The notes under the pieces are model-generated. The model did no database searches and was not told the DNA's origin. It saw only the letters and a list, made by a program, of their open reading frames with translations. The translations under genes and the position numbers were made by a program. Shown piece after piece: positions 50,059 through 59,193 of a stretch of DNA of 64,000 bases. Source of the DNA: Sphaerisporangium sp. TRM90804. GTDB lineage: Bacteria; Actinomycetota; Actinomycetes; Streptosporangiales; Streptosporangiaceae. The DNA lies in NCBI RefSeq assembly GCF_029846175.1, contig NZ_JARWAC010000011.1, forward strand, positions 310,001 through 374,000. The letters run 5' to 3'. How positions within the stretch are numbered: the first letter of the stretch is position 1; each line of letters begins with the position of its first letter.

Positions 50059-51014
50059 GCGCTCGGCCCGCCGCGCTCAGCGCTCCGGAACGGCTACCGG
50101 AACCCGCGCCCCGGCGGCGCCGCGCCCCGGCGCGCGAGCGGCGCGCCACCGCCGCGCCGTACCTGTTCCTGGCCCCGGCGATGCTGCTGTTCACGCTGTT
50201 CCTGGCGGTGCCGATCGGCTACACCGTCTACCTGAGCGTGCGCGGCACCAAGGTGTCCGGCCTCGGCCTCGGCAAGGGCGCGCGCCGGGAGATCTTCACC
50301 GGCCTGGACAACTACACGGCGGCGATCGGCGACGGCGAGCTGTGGGCGGGGTGGCTGCGGGTGCTCGGCTACGGCCTGCTCGTGCTCGCCGTGATGCTCA
50401 CGCTGGCCCTGCTGTTCGCGCTGCTGCTCGACTCGGCGCGCGTACGGCTCGCCCGGTTCTCGCGCGTCGCGATCTTCCTGCCGTACGCGGTGCCGGGGGT
50501 GGCGGCCACGCTGCTGTGGGGGTTCCTCTACCTGCCCAGCCTGAGCCCGATCCGCCAGGTGCTCGACGTCGACCTGCTGGGCACCGGCACGGTGATGGTG
50601 TCGATGGCCAACATCGCGGTGTGGGGAGGCGTGGGCTTCAACATGCTCGTGCTCTACACGGCGCTGCGCGCGGTGCCGTCGAGCTACTACGAGGCCGCGC
50701 GCATCGACGGCGCCTCGGAGGTCCAGATCGCGCTGCGAATCAAGGTGCCGATCCTGCTGCCCGCGATCATCCTGACCACCGTGTTCTCGATCATCGCGAC
50801 CGTGCAGGTGTTCACCGAGCCCACCGCGCTGCGCCCGCTGACCAACACGATCAGCTCGACCTGGAGCCCGCTGATGAAGGTGTACCGGGACGCGTTCGTG
50901 ACCGGCGACCTGTACTCGGCCGCCGCCACGTCGATCGTGATCGCCGTGATCTCGCTGGTGCTGTCGTTCGGATTCCTACGCGTCGTCCGCGACCGCGCCT
51001 ATGGGGAGGGCTGA
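50055..51014 (+). CDS. Sugar ABC transporter permease (MalF-type)
   Basis: The 319-aa protein overlaps the binding-protein stop by four bases. Six membrane segments follow a basic N-terminal tail. The EAA loop reads SSYYEAARIDGASEVQIALR. It is coupled to the second permease through a TGATG overlap at 51012-51016. Confidence 0.95.
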   Translation: MSARPAALSAPERLPEPAPRRRRAPARERRATAAPYLFLAPAMLLFTLFLAVPIGYTVYLSVRGTKVSGLGLGKGARREIFTGLDNYTAAIGDGELWAGWLRVLGYGLLVLAVMLTLALLFALLLDSARVRLARFSRVAIFLPYAVPGVAATLLWGFLYLPSLSPIRQVLDVDLLGTGTVMVSMANIAVWGGVGFNMLVLYTALRAVPSSYYEAARIDGASEVQIALRIKVPILLPAIILTTVFSIIATVQVFTEPTALRPLTNTISSTWSPLMKVYRDAFVTGDLYSAAATSIVIAVISLVLSFGFLRVVRDRAYGEG

Positions 51015-51889
51015 TGGCCGCCACCACCGTGCCGGGGCGGACGGCGGCGCCGCGCGCCTCCCGGGCCGGCGCCGTCGTGCCCACCGCGATCCTGCTGCTC
51101 GGCGCGCTGTACTGCCTGCTGCCGGTGAGCTGGGTGGTCGTGGCCGCGACCAAGTCGAAGGCCGAGCTGTTCTCCACCTCGACCTTCGTGCCCGGCACGG
51201 GGCTGCTGTCCAACATCGCCGACCTGGCCGCCTACCGCGACGGGGTCTTCTGGCTGTGGCTGGCCAACACCGTCCTGTACGCCGGAGGCGGCGCGCTGCT
51301 GTCGACGGCGGTCTCCACCGTGTCGGGGTACGCGCTGGCGAAGTACGCCTTCCCGGGCCGCAACCTGATCTTCACCGTGCTGATCGGGGGCGTCCTGGTG
51401 CCCGCCGTCGTGCTCGCGATCCCGCAGTACCTGCTGTTCTCGTCCTTCGGCCTCGCCGACACCTACTGGTCGGTGCTGTTGCCGCAGATCCTCAGCCCGT
51501 ACGGCGTCTACCTGGCCAGGATCTACGCGGCGGCGGCCGTGCCGGACGCGCTGCTGGAGGCCGCGCGCATCGACGGCGCCGGGCACTGGCTGCTGATGCG
51601 CAAGGTGGCGCTGCCGCTCATGCTGCCCGGCATGGTGACGATCTTCCTGTTCCAGTTCACGGCCATCTGGAACAACTTCCTGCTGCCGTTCATCATGCTG
51701 GGCGACGACGCGAAGTTCCCGCTGACGGTCGGCCTCTACACTCTGCTCGCGGCGGGCGCCAACCAGCCGGCCCTGTACAACCTGATCATCACCGGGACGC
51801 TCATCTCGCTCGTCCCGCTCGTCGCGCTCTTCCTCACCATGCAGCGCCACTGGCGCACCGACCTGGCCGGAGGGGCGCTGAAGTCGTAA
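51014..51889 (+). CDS. Sugar ABC transporter permease (MalG-type)
   Basis: The 291-aa protein has six membrane segments and the EAA loop DALLEAARIDGAGHWLLMRK. No ATPase gene follows. In actinomycetes this importer class commonly uses a shared MsiK-type ATPase encoded elsewhere, which would explain the absence. Confidence 0.95.
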   Translation: MAATTVPGRTAAPRASRAGAVVPTAILLLGALYCLLPVSWVVVAATKSKAELFSTSTFVPGTGLLSNIADLAAYRDGVFWLWLANTVLYAGGGALLSTAVSTVSGYALAKYAFPGRNLIFTVLIGGVLVPAVVLAIPQYLLFSSFGLADTYWSVLLPQILSPYGVYLARIYAAAAVPDALLEAARIDGAGHWLLMRKVALPLMLPGMVTIFLFQFTAIWNNFLLPFIMLGDDAKFPLTVGLYTLLAAGANQPALYNLIITGTLISLVPLVALFLTMQRHWRTDLAGGALKS

Positions 51890-51909
51890 CCTCGGGGAGA
51901 ATCCACGGT

Positions 51910-52908
51910 ATGAAACGGCCGACGATCCACGACGTCGCGGCGGCCGCGGGGGTCTCGCGGGGCACCGTCTCCCGCGTGCTCAACGGCGATCGATACGTCA
52001 GCACCGCCTCGCGCATGGCCATCGAGCGCGCCATCGCCGAGACCGGCTACATCCTCAACCGCACCGCGCGCAGCCTGGTCACCCAGCGCACCGGCTCGGT
52101 GGTCATGGTGCTGTCAGAACCGCACGAGAAGCTCTTCGAGGACCCCAACTACAGCACGACGATCCGCACCGCGATCCGAGGGCTGGCCACGCGCGACGTC
52201 TCGCTCGTGCTGATGATGGCCGGCGACGACGGCGACCGCGAGCGCGTGATCCGCTACGTGCGCGGCGGCCACGCCGACGGCGTGTTCCTGCTGTCCACGC
52301 ACGCGGGCGACCGCATGGTCGACGTGCTGGTGGAGCTCGGCGTGCCCGCGGTGGCGCAGGGCGCGGTGATCGGGCGCGAGAGCCAGATCCCCTACGCGGC
52401 GGCCGACGACCGCGAGGGCGCGCGCCAGATGACCCGCTACCTGGTCGAGCAGGGCCGCCGCAGGATCGCGACGATCACCGGGCCGATGGACACGCCCGGC
52501 GGCATCCAGCGGCTTGAGGGCTTCACCGACGTGCTCGGCCGCAAGGCGTCCAAGAAGCTGATCACGCACGGCGACTGGACGCAGCTCAGCGGCGAGAGCG
52601 GCATGGCGCGCCTCCTCCAGGACACCCCCGACCTCGACGCGGTGTTCGTGGCCTCCGACCTGATGGCCGCCGGCGCGCTGTCCACGCTGCGCATGGCGGG
52701 CCGCCGGGTGCCCGAGGACGTCGCGGTGGGCGGCTTCGACGACTCCTCGGTGGCCGTCTCCACGCATCCGCCGCTGACCACGATCCGCCAGCCGGTGGCC
52801 CGCGCCGCCGAGGAGGCCGTGCGCCTGCTGCTCGCCCAGATCGACGGGCAGCGTCCGGACGGGCCGGTGATACTGCCCACCACGCTGGTCGTCCGGGAGT
52901 CGGCCTGA
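51910..52908 (+). CDS. LacI-family transcriptional regulator of the galactan locus
   Basis: The protein is 332 aa behind GGGGAGA. The LacI HTH (RPTIHDVAAAAGVSRGTVSR then VLNGDRYVS) and hinge (LNRTARSLVTQRTGSV) precede a periplasmic-binding-protein-like effector domain ending with VGGFDDSSVAVSTHPPLTTI. It is the last gene of the rightward operon, 20 bp after the MalG-type gene. The paired CTGTGAACGTkCACAG operators sit in front of both arms of the locus, so a galactose- or galactobiose-relieved repressor is inferred. Confidence 0.94.
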   Translation: MKRPTIHDVAAAAGVSRGTVSRVLNGDRYVSTASRMAIERAIAETGYILNRTARSLVTQRTGSVVMVLSEPHEKLFEDPNYSTTIRTAIRGLATRDVSLVLMMAGDDGDRERVIRYVRGGHADGVFLLSTHAGDRMVDVLVELGVPAVAQGAVIGRESQIPYAAADDREGARQMTRYLVEQGRRRIATITGPMDTPGGIQRLEGFTDVLGRKASKKLITHGDWTQLSGESGMARLLQDTPDLDAVFVASDLMAAGALSTLRMAGRRVPEDVAVGGFDDSSVAVSTHPPLTTIRQPVARAAEEAVRLLLAQIDGQRPDGPVILPTTLVVRESA

Positions 52909-52981
52909 CCACACGGTGATCGGCGGGGTCGCCGTCACGCCCCGGATGTTCGGCCGTTCGAGGCGCGCCGCATCAGGGACG

Positions 52982-55330
52982 TCAGCCGGACGAGGCCGGT
53001 CCGGCCGGTTTCGCCAGCTTCGCCAGCATGGGCGGCAGGGCCTCGTGGTGGACGACCGTCAGGCGCCGGGTGGCCCGGGTGACGGCGACGTACAGGTCCT
53101 GCCCACCCTTGGGCGACTGGGCGAGGATCTCGTCGGGCGCGACGACGACCACCGAGTCGAACTCCAGCCCCTTCGACCTGGCCACGGTCAGCACCACCGA
53201 CGGGCGGTCCAGCGCGTCGGGGGTCAGCACGGACGCCGCGTCCGGCAGCAGGGCCGCGATCTCGTCGTGCCGGGCGTCGGGGGCCAGGACGGCCAGCCGG
53301 CCGTCGCCGATCTCGGCCAGCTCCGACCGCACCAGGGCCGGAAGCACCCGGGGGAGGTCGGCGCGGCCGACCGGCACGGCGCGCGGCGGGTCGCCGTCGT
53401 CGCGCACCGACAGCGGGGGCGCCTGGCCGGGCGCCACCGCCGCCAGCACGTCGGCGGCCACCTCCATGATCTCGGCGGGCGTCCGGTAGTTGACGAGCAG
53501 CCGGGCCTCGCGCCAGCGGCCCTTCAGGTAGGGGTCGAGCATCTCGGCCCACGACCCCGCGCCGGCCGCCGAGCCGGTCTGGGCGACGTCGCCGACCACG
53601 GTCAGCGACCGCGTCGGGATGCGCCGCATGATCGTGCGCCAGGCCATCGCGGACAGCTCCTGCGCCTCGTCCACGATGACGTGCCCGTACGCCCATTCGC
53701 GGTCGCGTGCCGCCCTCTCGGCCGTGGTCGGGACGGGGCCGTCCGACTCGTGCCGGTCGGCGAGCCGGGCCGCGTCCGTCATGTCCAGCTCGGCGACGCC
53801 GGTGATCTCCAGCACGCCGCGCGCGTACCGCTCCTCGGCGCGGCGACGGCGCTCGGCCCGCCGCCGCGCCTCCTTGGCCGCCGTGTCGTCCTCGCCGAGG
53901 ATCTCGGCCGCCTCGTCCAGCAGCGGGACGTCGCCGGTGGTCCACGGCGCGTCGAGCGGCCGCAGCAGGGCTTTCCACTCCTCGTCGCCCAGCAGCGGGC
54001 GCCCCGGGTCGTCCGGGTGCGGGACGGAGGCCGCCGAGCGCAGGGCGCCGGGGTCGGCGAGCAGTTCGGAGATCAGCCGCTCGGGCGTCAGCGCCGGCCA
54101 CAGGCCGTCCAGGGCCCGGCGCACCGGCGGCTGGCTCCACAGCGCGGCCCGCGCGTGGCGCAGCTCCTCCGCGTCCAGCTCGTGGTCGAGCCGCCGGGCC
54201 TCGTCGTGGGCGAGGGCGGTGAGCGCCTCGTCGACGAAGAGCTTGCGCGCGATGTTGTGCGGGTTGCGCACGGCGCGGGCCCGGTCGCGGGCGCGGACGG
54301 CGGTGGCGTGGTCCAGCGTCAGCGCCATCCGTTCCACCACGACCTCGACGCCGCCCCTGATCGACGTCTTGACGTCGATCAGGATCTCCAGGTCGCCGTC
54401 CGGCAGGCGCTGGCGGTCGCGCACGGCCGCCTTGACGAGCGCGACCATGCGCGGGTCGCCCTTGACGGCCGCCGCGGCCCGATCGTCGTCGGCGGTGGCG
54501 CGCACGCCCGGGTGCAGCTCGCCCACCGTGGTCAGCACCACGTCGGTCTCGCCGAGCGAGGGCAGCACCTGGCCGATGTAGCGCAGGAAGACGGCGTTGG
54601 GGCCGACGACGAGCACGCCACGCTTCGCCAGCGTGTCGCGGTGCGCGTAGAGCAGGTAGGCGGCGCGGTGCAGGGCGGCCACGGTCTTGCCCGTGCCGGG
54701 CCCGCCCTGGACGACCAGGGCGCCGGCCAGGCCGGAGCGGATCACCTGGTCCTGCTCGGCCTGGATGGTGGCGACCACGTCGCCCATGCGCCCGGTGCGG
54801 CCGCGACGGAGCGCGGCCATGAGCGCGGCCTCGCCGACCAGCGCGCGCCGGTCGGGCTCGCTCATGCGCGCGAGGTCGAACACCTCGTCGTCGAGGCCGA
54901 CGACGGTGCGGCCCCGGGTGTGCACATGCCTGCGGCGCACCAGGGGGCCGGGGTCGCTCGGCGTCGCGGTGTAGAACGGGCGGGCGGCGGGGGCGCGCCA
55001 GTCGATGAGGACCAGCTCGTTGCCGGCGTCGCGCAGGCCGACGCGGCCGATGTAGTACGTCTCGCCGTCGGTGTCGTCGATCCTGCCGAAGCACAGCCCG
55101 CGTTCGACGCCGGAGAGCTGGGCGACGCGCCGGGCGTGCTCGCCGGCCGACACCTCGCGTTCCACGCGGGCCTGGCGCGTGCCGCCCGGGGCTCCGCGCC
55201 CGTGCTCCTCGCTCAGTGCGGTCTCGGCGCGGGCGCGCGCGGCGTCCAGACGGGTGTACACCAGGGAGACATGCCGTTGTTCGGTTCGCAGGGCTTCGGC
55301 ACGAGCGGAGTCGATATCGCGACGCTCCAT
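52982..55330 (-). CDS. HelD/HelR-like UvrD-fold ATPase (RNA polymerase-associated)
   Basis: The 782-aa protein starts with a long charged helical N-terminus (about 1-75; SARAEALRTEQRHVSLVYTR) as in HelD proteins, which reach into RNA polymerase channels. GRIDDTDGETYYIGRVGLRD and LIDWRAPAARPFY are characteristic. Walker A is GGPGTGKTVAALHRA (about 208), Walker B VIVDEAQELSAMAWR, followed by VVGDVAQTGSAAGAGSW and YVAVTRATRRLTVVHH. Actinobacterial members remove stalled polymerase, and HelR confers rifamycin tolerance. Which subclass this is cannot be settled here. A minus-strand -35 candidate, TTGACG, lies at 55388-55393. Confidence 0.85.
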   Translation of the reverse strand: MERRDIDSARAEALRTEQRHVSLVYTRLDAARARAETALSEEHGRGAPGGTRQARVEREVSAGEHARRVAQLSGVERGLCFGRIDDTDGETYYIGRVGLRDAGNELVLIDWRAPAARPFYTATPSDPGPLVRRRHVHTRGRTVVGLDDEVFDLARMSEPDRRALVGEAALMAALRRGRTGRMGDVVATIQAEQDQVIRSGLAGALVVQGGPGTGKTVAALHRAAYLLYAHRDTLAKRGVLVVGPNAVFLRYIGQVLPSLGETDVVLTTVGELHPGVRATADDDRAAAAVKGDPRMVALVKAAVRDRQRLPDGDLEILIDVKTSIRGGVEVVVERMALTLDHATAVRARDRARAVRNPHNIARKLFVDEALTALAHDEARRLDHELDAEELRHARAALWSQPPVRRALDGLWPALTPERLISELLADPGALRSAASVPHPDDPGRPLLGDEEWKALLRPLDAPWTTGDVPLLDEAAEILGEDDTAAKEARRRAERRRRAEERYARGVLEITGVAELDMTDAARLADRHESDGPVPTTAERAARDREWAYGHVIVDEAQELSAMAWRTIMRRIPTRSLTVVGDVAQTGSAAGAGSWAEMLDPYLKGRWREARLLVNYRTPAEIMEVAADVLAAVAPGQAPPLSVRDDGDPPRAVPVGRADLPRVLPALVRSELAEIGDGRLAVLAPDARHDEIAALLPDAASVLTPDALDRPSVVLTVARSKGLEFDSVVVVAPDEILAQSPKGGQDLYVAVTRATRRLTVVHHEALPPMLAKLAKPAGPASSG

Positions 55331-55573
55331 GAGTGTGATATACTCCTACCGGGAGAGCTGTGCAGGATGAGACTGTAGGTAGTCGAACGTCAAAGCCTAA
55401 CAGCCTTCACCCATGCACATCCACCCTCGCGGCCCCCCGGGCGCGGAAGATCGTCCCTGCGACACCACTCCCCGGGCTTCCCGCCCTCCCGCCGCGCGCG
55501 GTCGCGTGTCCGCCGCCGGCCCGCCGATGAGGGAAGAGTCCTTCGGGCCGTCACCCGTGTGACGGCGCCCAGC

Positions 55574-55945
55574 TCAGGACGCCTTGAGGGCGGCCGTCGC
55601 CTCCTCCGTCGTCCCGTACACCTCGAAGTGGTGGTCGAGGTTCGTGATGGTCAGCAGCCGGGAGATCATGCCCGGGACCACCACCAGCGCCAGCCTGCCG
55701 CCGGCGTCGCGCACCCTGGTGAGGGTGCCCACGAGCAGACCCAGCCCCAGCGAGTCGCAGAACGTGGTGCGGGTCATGTCGAGCACCAGCAACGGCGGCC
55801 GGCTCCGCTCCACGGCGGCGTCCAGTTCGGCGCGCAGTCTGGGCACCGCGTTCATGTCGAGCTCGCCCGCGATGCGGACGATCACGCACGGCCCTTCCTG
55901 CGATTCTTGGATGTCGAGTCCTGTCTCTCGAGTCGGGTAAGCCAC
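55574..55945 (-). CDS. STAS-domain anti-sigma factor antagonist
   Basis: The protein is 123 aa from the GTG at 55945, which has GGAGGT seven bases upstream; the ATG at 55951 is too close to that site. The SpoIIAA-like fold is clear: VIVRIAGELDMNAVPRLRAE, LLVLDMTRTTFCDSLGLGLL (phosphorylatable Ser65) and NLDHHFEVYGTTEEATAAL. Such proteins bind an anti-sigma kinase in unphosphorylated form. The partner kinase and sigma factor are not in the window. Confidence 0.9.
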   Translation of the reverse strand: MAYPTRETGLDIQESQEGPCVIVRIAGELDMNAVPRLRAELDAAVERSRPPLLVLDMTRTTFCDSLGLGLLVGTLTRVRDAGGRLALVVVPGMISRLLTITNLDHHFEVYGTTEEATAALKAS

Positions 55946-56085
55946 CGTCATCACCTCCGATGCGAACTCGTTACCCCGACAAAAAGGTAATAAGCCCGCA
56001 GGCTCAAATAAGCCCGAGGGCCGGGTCACGCCAAGGGCGTGTTTGGCCTTCGGCCCGTCGGTCACCGGTTACATAATGAAGTGCA

Positions 56086-57888
56086 ATGAAGACGGAAAGT
56101 GATCGGCGTGTCGACGTCAGCATCGTGGTGCCCGTCCACAACTGCCGCCCCTATCTCGATCGGTGCCTCACCTCGCTGCTGGCACAGTCCGTCAGCAAGG
56201 AGATCGTCGTCGTCGACGACGGCTCGACCGACGGCAGCCGTGATCTTCTCGCCGACTACGCGCTGAGACATCCGGAGATACGGGTGTTCCACCAGCCGGC
56301 CTCGGGCGGCGCCGCCCGCCCCCGCAACCGCGCCATCGCGCACGCCGGCGGCCGGTACGTCTTCTTCTGCGACGCCGACGACCACCTCGGGCCCGAGGCG
56401 TTGCTCCGCATGCTCGCCATGGCCGACCGCAACGGCTCCGACATCGTGCTCGGCAAGATCATCGGTCACGGCCGCAAGGTGCCCTCGTCGATGTTCCGCG
56501 AGAACCGCGACCGCGCGCCGCTCGGCGAGACCACCGTCTACAACTCCCTCGCCTGCTTCAAGCTCTTCCGCCGCGAGCTGCTCACCCGGCACCGCATCCG
56601 CTTCGACGAGTCGCTGCGCGTCGGGGAGGACATGGTGTTCTCCGTCCACGCCTACTGCCACGCCCAGACCATCTCGGTCGTGGCCGACCACGACTGCTAC
56701 AACCTGGTCGCCCGCCCCGACGGCGGCAGCATCATGCAGGAGCCCGGCAGCCGCGACCCCCTCGCCTGGCTGCGCATGGTGCGCGTCCCGGTCGAGCTCA
56801 TGCTGCGCCACGTGCACGAGGGCCCGCTGCGCGACCACCTGCTGCGGCGGCACTTCCGCTTCGACATCCTGGCCCAGCTCGGCGAGCCGTTCCTGGCGGC
56901 CGGCCCGGCGACGCGGCTGGCCATCGCCGGCGAGGTGGCCGAGCTGTGCGCGCTGTGGATGACCGACGGCGCCTTCGAGCGGTTGCGGCCCATCGACCGC
57001 CTGCGCGCCACCTCGCTCGGCGACGTCGACCGGCTCGCGCGGCTGGCGCGGGTCGAGGCGGCCGGGGTGCGGTGCCGGCTCACCGGCCTCGCGTGGGCGG
57101 GCGACCGCCTGGAGGTCGCGGGCACCGCCTCGCTGACCGACTCCTGGAACGGCGTCACGGTCGGCCTCCTGCTGCGGGAACGTTCCACCACCGCCGAGCG
57201 CCGCGTCCCGGTGACCTCGGTGGCCGACGTCTTCGCCGGCGGAGTGGAGGTGTCGCGGCTGCCGCCCGGCGTGTGGGACGTCTACGTCGTGCTCGCCTGC
57301 GAGGGCGTCCGCCGCACGGCCAGGTTCGGCACCGACCGCGCCCCGTCCGTCCAGGCGCCCGGGCCCCGGCTGGCGGCGGCGGTCGCCGTCCCCTACTTCA
57401 CCCGCCCGTACGGCAACCTCAGCATCGACGTCGGCGGCCACGTGGTCGCCGTCCCCGGCTCCGTGCGCCTGGCACGCGCCTCGTGGGCGCCCAAGGGGGT
57501 GCTGACCATCGAGGGCACGGTCACGGTCGGTGACGGGCGCGCCGCCGCGCGCACCGTGCGCGACGTCGTCTGGCGCGAGCGGGCCTCCGGCGCCGAGCGC
57601 CGCGCGCCCGCCTCCCCGCTGGGCGCGGCGCGGTTCACCGCCACGGTCACCCTCGACGGCCCCGGCGTCTGGGAGGCCGGCCTGGAGCTCGACCTCGGCG
57701 GCCCGCCCGTGCGCTACCCCGTCCAGGTGGGCGACGCCGAGCTCGGCCCCGGCGTGGCCTGGTGGCGGGGCCGCCGCCGCTGGACGGCGCTGGCGCGCGC
57801 CTCGAAGGTCCGCCGCAAGCTCGTGGTGTCGGTGCTGGCCAGAGGCCCGAGGGCGGTCGTCCGCCGCTCCATGCGCATCGGACGCTGA
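56086..57888 (+). CDS. Family 2 glycosyltransferase with C-terminal beta-rich extension
   Basis: The protein is 600 aa. A CATAAT box (56072-56077) eight bases before the ATG predicts a leaderless transcript. The GT-A domain occupies residues 10-230 with VSIVVPVHNCRPYLDRCLTS, VVVDDGSTDGSRDLL, SGGAARPRNRAIAHAGG and FFCDADDHLG (DxD). Residues 300-560 form two similar beta-sandwich-like repeats (AGDRLEVAGTASLTDSWNGV and APKGVLTIEGTVTVGDGRAA), and a basic tail closes the protein. This resembles actinomycete enzymes of cell-wall glycopolymer (teichoic-acid-type) synthesis, but the acceptor is unknown. Confidence 0.88.
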   Translation: MKTESDRRVDVSIVVPVHNCRPYLDRCLTSLLAQSVSKEIVVVDDGSTDGSRDLLADYALRHPEIRVFHQPASGGAARPRNRAIAHAGGRYVFFCDADDHLGPEALLRMLAMADRNGSDIVLGKIIGHGRKVPSSMFRENRDRAPLGETTVYNSLACFKLFRRELLTRHRIRFDESLRVGEDMVFSVHAYCHAQTISVVADHDCYNLVARPDGGSIMQEPGSRDPLAWLRMVRVPVELMLRHVHEGPLRDHLLRRHFRFDILAQLGEPFLAAGPATRLAIAGEVAELCALWMTDGAFERLRPIDRLRATSLGDVDRLARLARVEAAGVRCRLTGLAWAGDRLEVAGTASLTDSWNGVTVGLLLRERSTTAERRVPVTSVADVFAGGVEVSRLPPGVWDVYVVLACEGVRRTARFGTDRAPSVQAPGPRLAAAVAVPYFTRPYGNLSIDVGGHVVAVPGSVRLARASWAPKGVLTIEGTVTVGDGRAAARTVRDVVWRERASGAERRAPASPLGAARFTATVTLDGPGVWEAGLELDLGGPPVRYPVQVGDAELGPGVAWWRGRRRWTALARASKVRRKLVVSVLARGPRAVVRRSMRIGR

Positions 57889-58086
57889 CCCCCGCCCGCC
57901 TCACCCCGGAGGCCGGGCCCGACCCCTACCCGGGCCCGATCGCCCCCGTGCCCGACCGGCCCGAGCGCCCCTCAGAAGAACGGAGGGCCGCGCGCGACGG
58001 GCCGCCCATGGGACGTCACGCGCGGCGATCGCGGCGCCGGGCGGGAAGTCGTGCGCGCGGCGATCACTGTTGTTCATCTTCGCGTA

Positions 58087-58112
58087 TTGCCACTCTCTTG
58101 CAGCTACAAGAG
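58087..58112 (+). promoter_or_regulatory. Nur-like box and overlapping dyad upstream of cbiM
   Basis: TTGCCA-N5-TTGCAG (58087-58103) resembles the Streptomyces Nur (nickel-responsive Fur family) box, TTGCAA-N5-TTGCAA as I recall it. Overlapping it, CTCTTG-N6-CAAGAG (58095-58112) is a perfect dyad. The site is 44 bp before the CbiMN start. Metal-responsive repression is inferred. Confidence 0.5.
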
Positions 58113-58155
58113 CATGGCCTACAGTTGGCCCTATTCGCTCCACCGGAGGCTGGCA

Positions 58156-59193
58156 GTGCACGTTCCAGACGGATTCTTCAACGCTCCCGTGTCCCTCGTC
58201 GCCGGCGCCGTGGCGGCCACGGGGATCGGTGTTTGTCTTCGCCGCGCCAGGCGTGAGCTCGACGACCGCACGGCGCCGATGGCGGGCCTGGTGGCCGCCT
58301 TCATCTTCGCCGTCCAGATGCTGAACTTCCCCGTGGCCGCCGGCACCAGCGGCCACCTGCTGGGCGGCGCGCTGGCCGCCGTGCTGGTGGGGCCCTATAC
58401 CGCGGTGCTCTGCGTGGCGGTGGTGCTGATCGTCCAGGCGTTCTTCTTCGCCGACGGCGGCATCACCGCGCTCGGCGTCAACATCACCCTCATGGCGATC
58501 GTCACCACCGTCGTCGGCTGGGTGATCTTCCGCCTGATCGTCCGCGCCGCGCCGCGCGGCCGCGCCGTCGTCGCCGTCGCGGCCTTCGTGGGCGCGGCCC
58601 TGTCGGTGCCGGCCTCGGCGCTGGCGTTCACCGCGCTGTTCTGGCTCGGCGGCACCGCCCCGATCGACGTCACCTCCGTGGCGGTCGCCATGGGCGGCGT
58701 GCACGTGCTGATCGGGCTGGGCGAGGGCGCGATCACCGCGCTGACCGTCAGCAGCGTGCTGGCCGTCCGCCCCGACCTCGTGTACGGCGCGCGCGGGCTC
58801 ACCGCCCCGCTGCGGCTGCGCACCGCCGACGGCGATGTGCGCGAGGTCACCCCGGAGGCCGAGCCCGCCCCGGCGGCGCGCGGCGCGCGGCCGTTCCTCG
58901 TCGGCGGCGCGCTGGTCGCGGTGCTGCTCGCGGGCGTGGTCTCCTTCTACGCCTCCGGCAGCCCCGACGGCCTTGAGCGGGTCGCGGGCGACAAGGGCTT
59001 CAACGCCAACGAGCAGGAGCACGCCCTGGGCGGCTCGCCCTTCGCCGACTACGGCGTCTCCGGAGTCGAGAACGAGCGGCTGGCCGTGGGCGTCGCGGGC
59101 GTCGCGGGCGTCGCGGTCACGATCGTCGCGGGCGGCGCGATCTTCTACGCCGTCCGGCGGCGCGGCCAGGACCGCGAGCGGGCGAAGGCCTAG
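58156..59193 (+). CDS. cbiM: Cobalt/nickel ECF transporter CbiM-CbiN fusion
   Basis: The protein is 345 aa from the GTG at 58156, behind GGAGG; the open frame reaches 58051 without a good site. The mature N-terminus, VHVPDGFFNAPVSLVAG, supplies the His at position 2 that coordinates metal in CbiM/NikM. FNFP-like QMLNFPVAAGTSGHLLGG is conserved. Seven membrane segments follow. From about residue 250 a CbiN-like module (FLVGGALVAVLLAGVVSFYA, SPDGLERVAGDKGF, SPFADYGV) is fused. Whether the metal is Co or Ni cannot be told from sequence. First gene of the MN-Q-O operon. Confidence 0.92.
   Translation: MHVPDGFFNAPVSLVAGAVAATGIGVCLRRARRELDDRTAPMAGLVAAFIFAVQMLNFPVAAGTSGHLLGGALAAVLVGPYTAVLCVAVVLIVQAFFFADGGITALGVNITLMAIVTTVVGWVIFRLIVRAAPRGRAVVAVAAFVGAALSVPASALAFTALFWLGGTAPIDVTSVAVAMGGVHVLIGLGEGAITALTVSSVLAVRPDLVYGARGLTAPLRLRTADGDVREVTPEAEPAPAARGARPFLVGGALVAVLLAGVVSFYASGSPDGLERVAGDKGFNANEQEHALGGSPFADYGVSGVENERLAVGVAGVAGVAVTIVAGGAIFYAVRRRGQDRERAKA

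Noticed and set aside
55331-55573. Rifamycin-associated element upstream of the HelD/HelR-like gene
   Set aside because: I looked for a long GC-rich inverted repeat in front of the start codon and found only short CCTAC/GTAGG and CTCC/GGAG complementarity.
57889-58155. Cobalamin riboswitch upstream of the CbiM gene
   Set aside because: The 267-bp interval lacks a recognisable B12 box and stacked hairpins; only a short dyad and a Nur-like box are seen.
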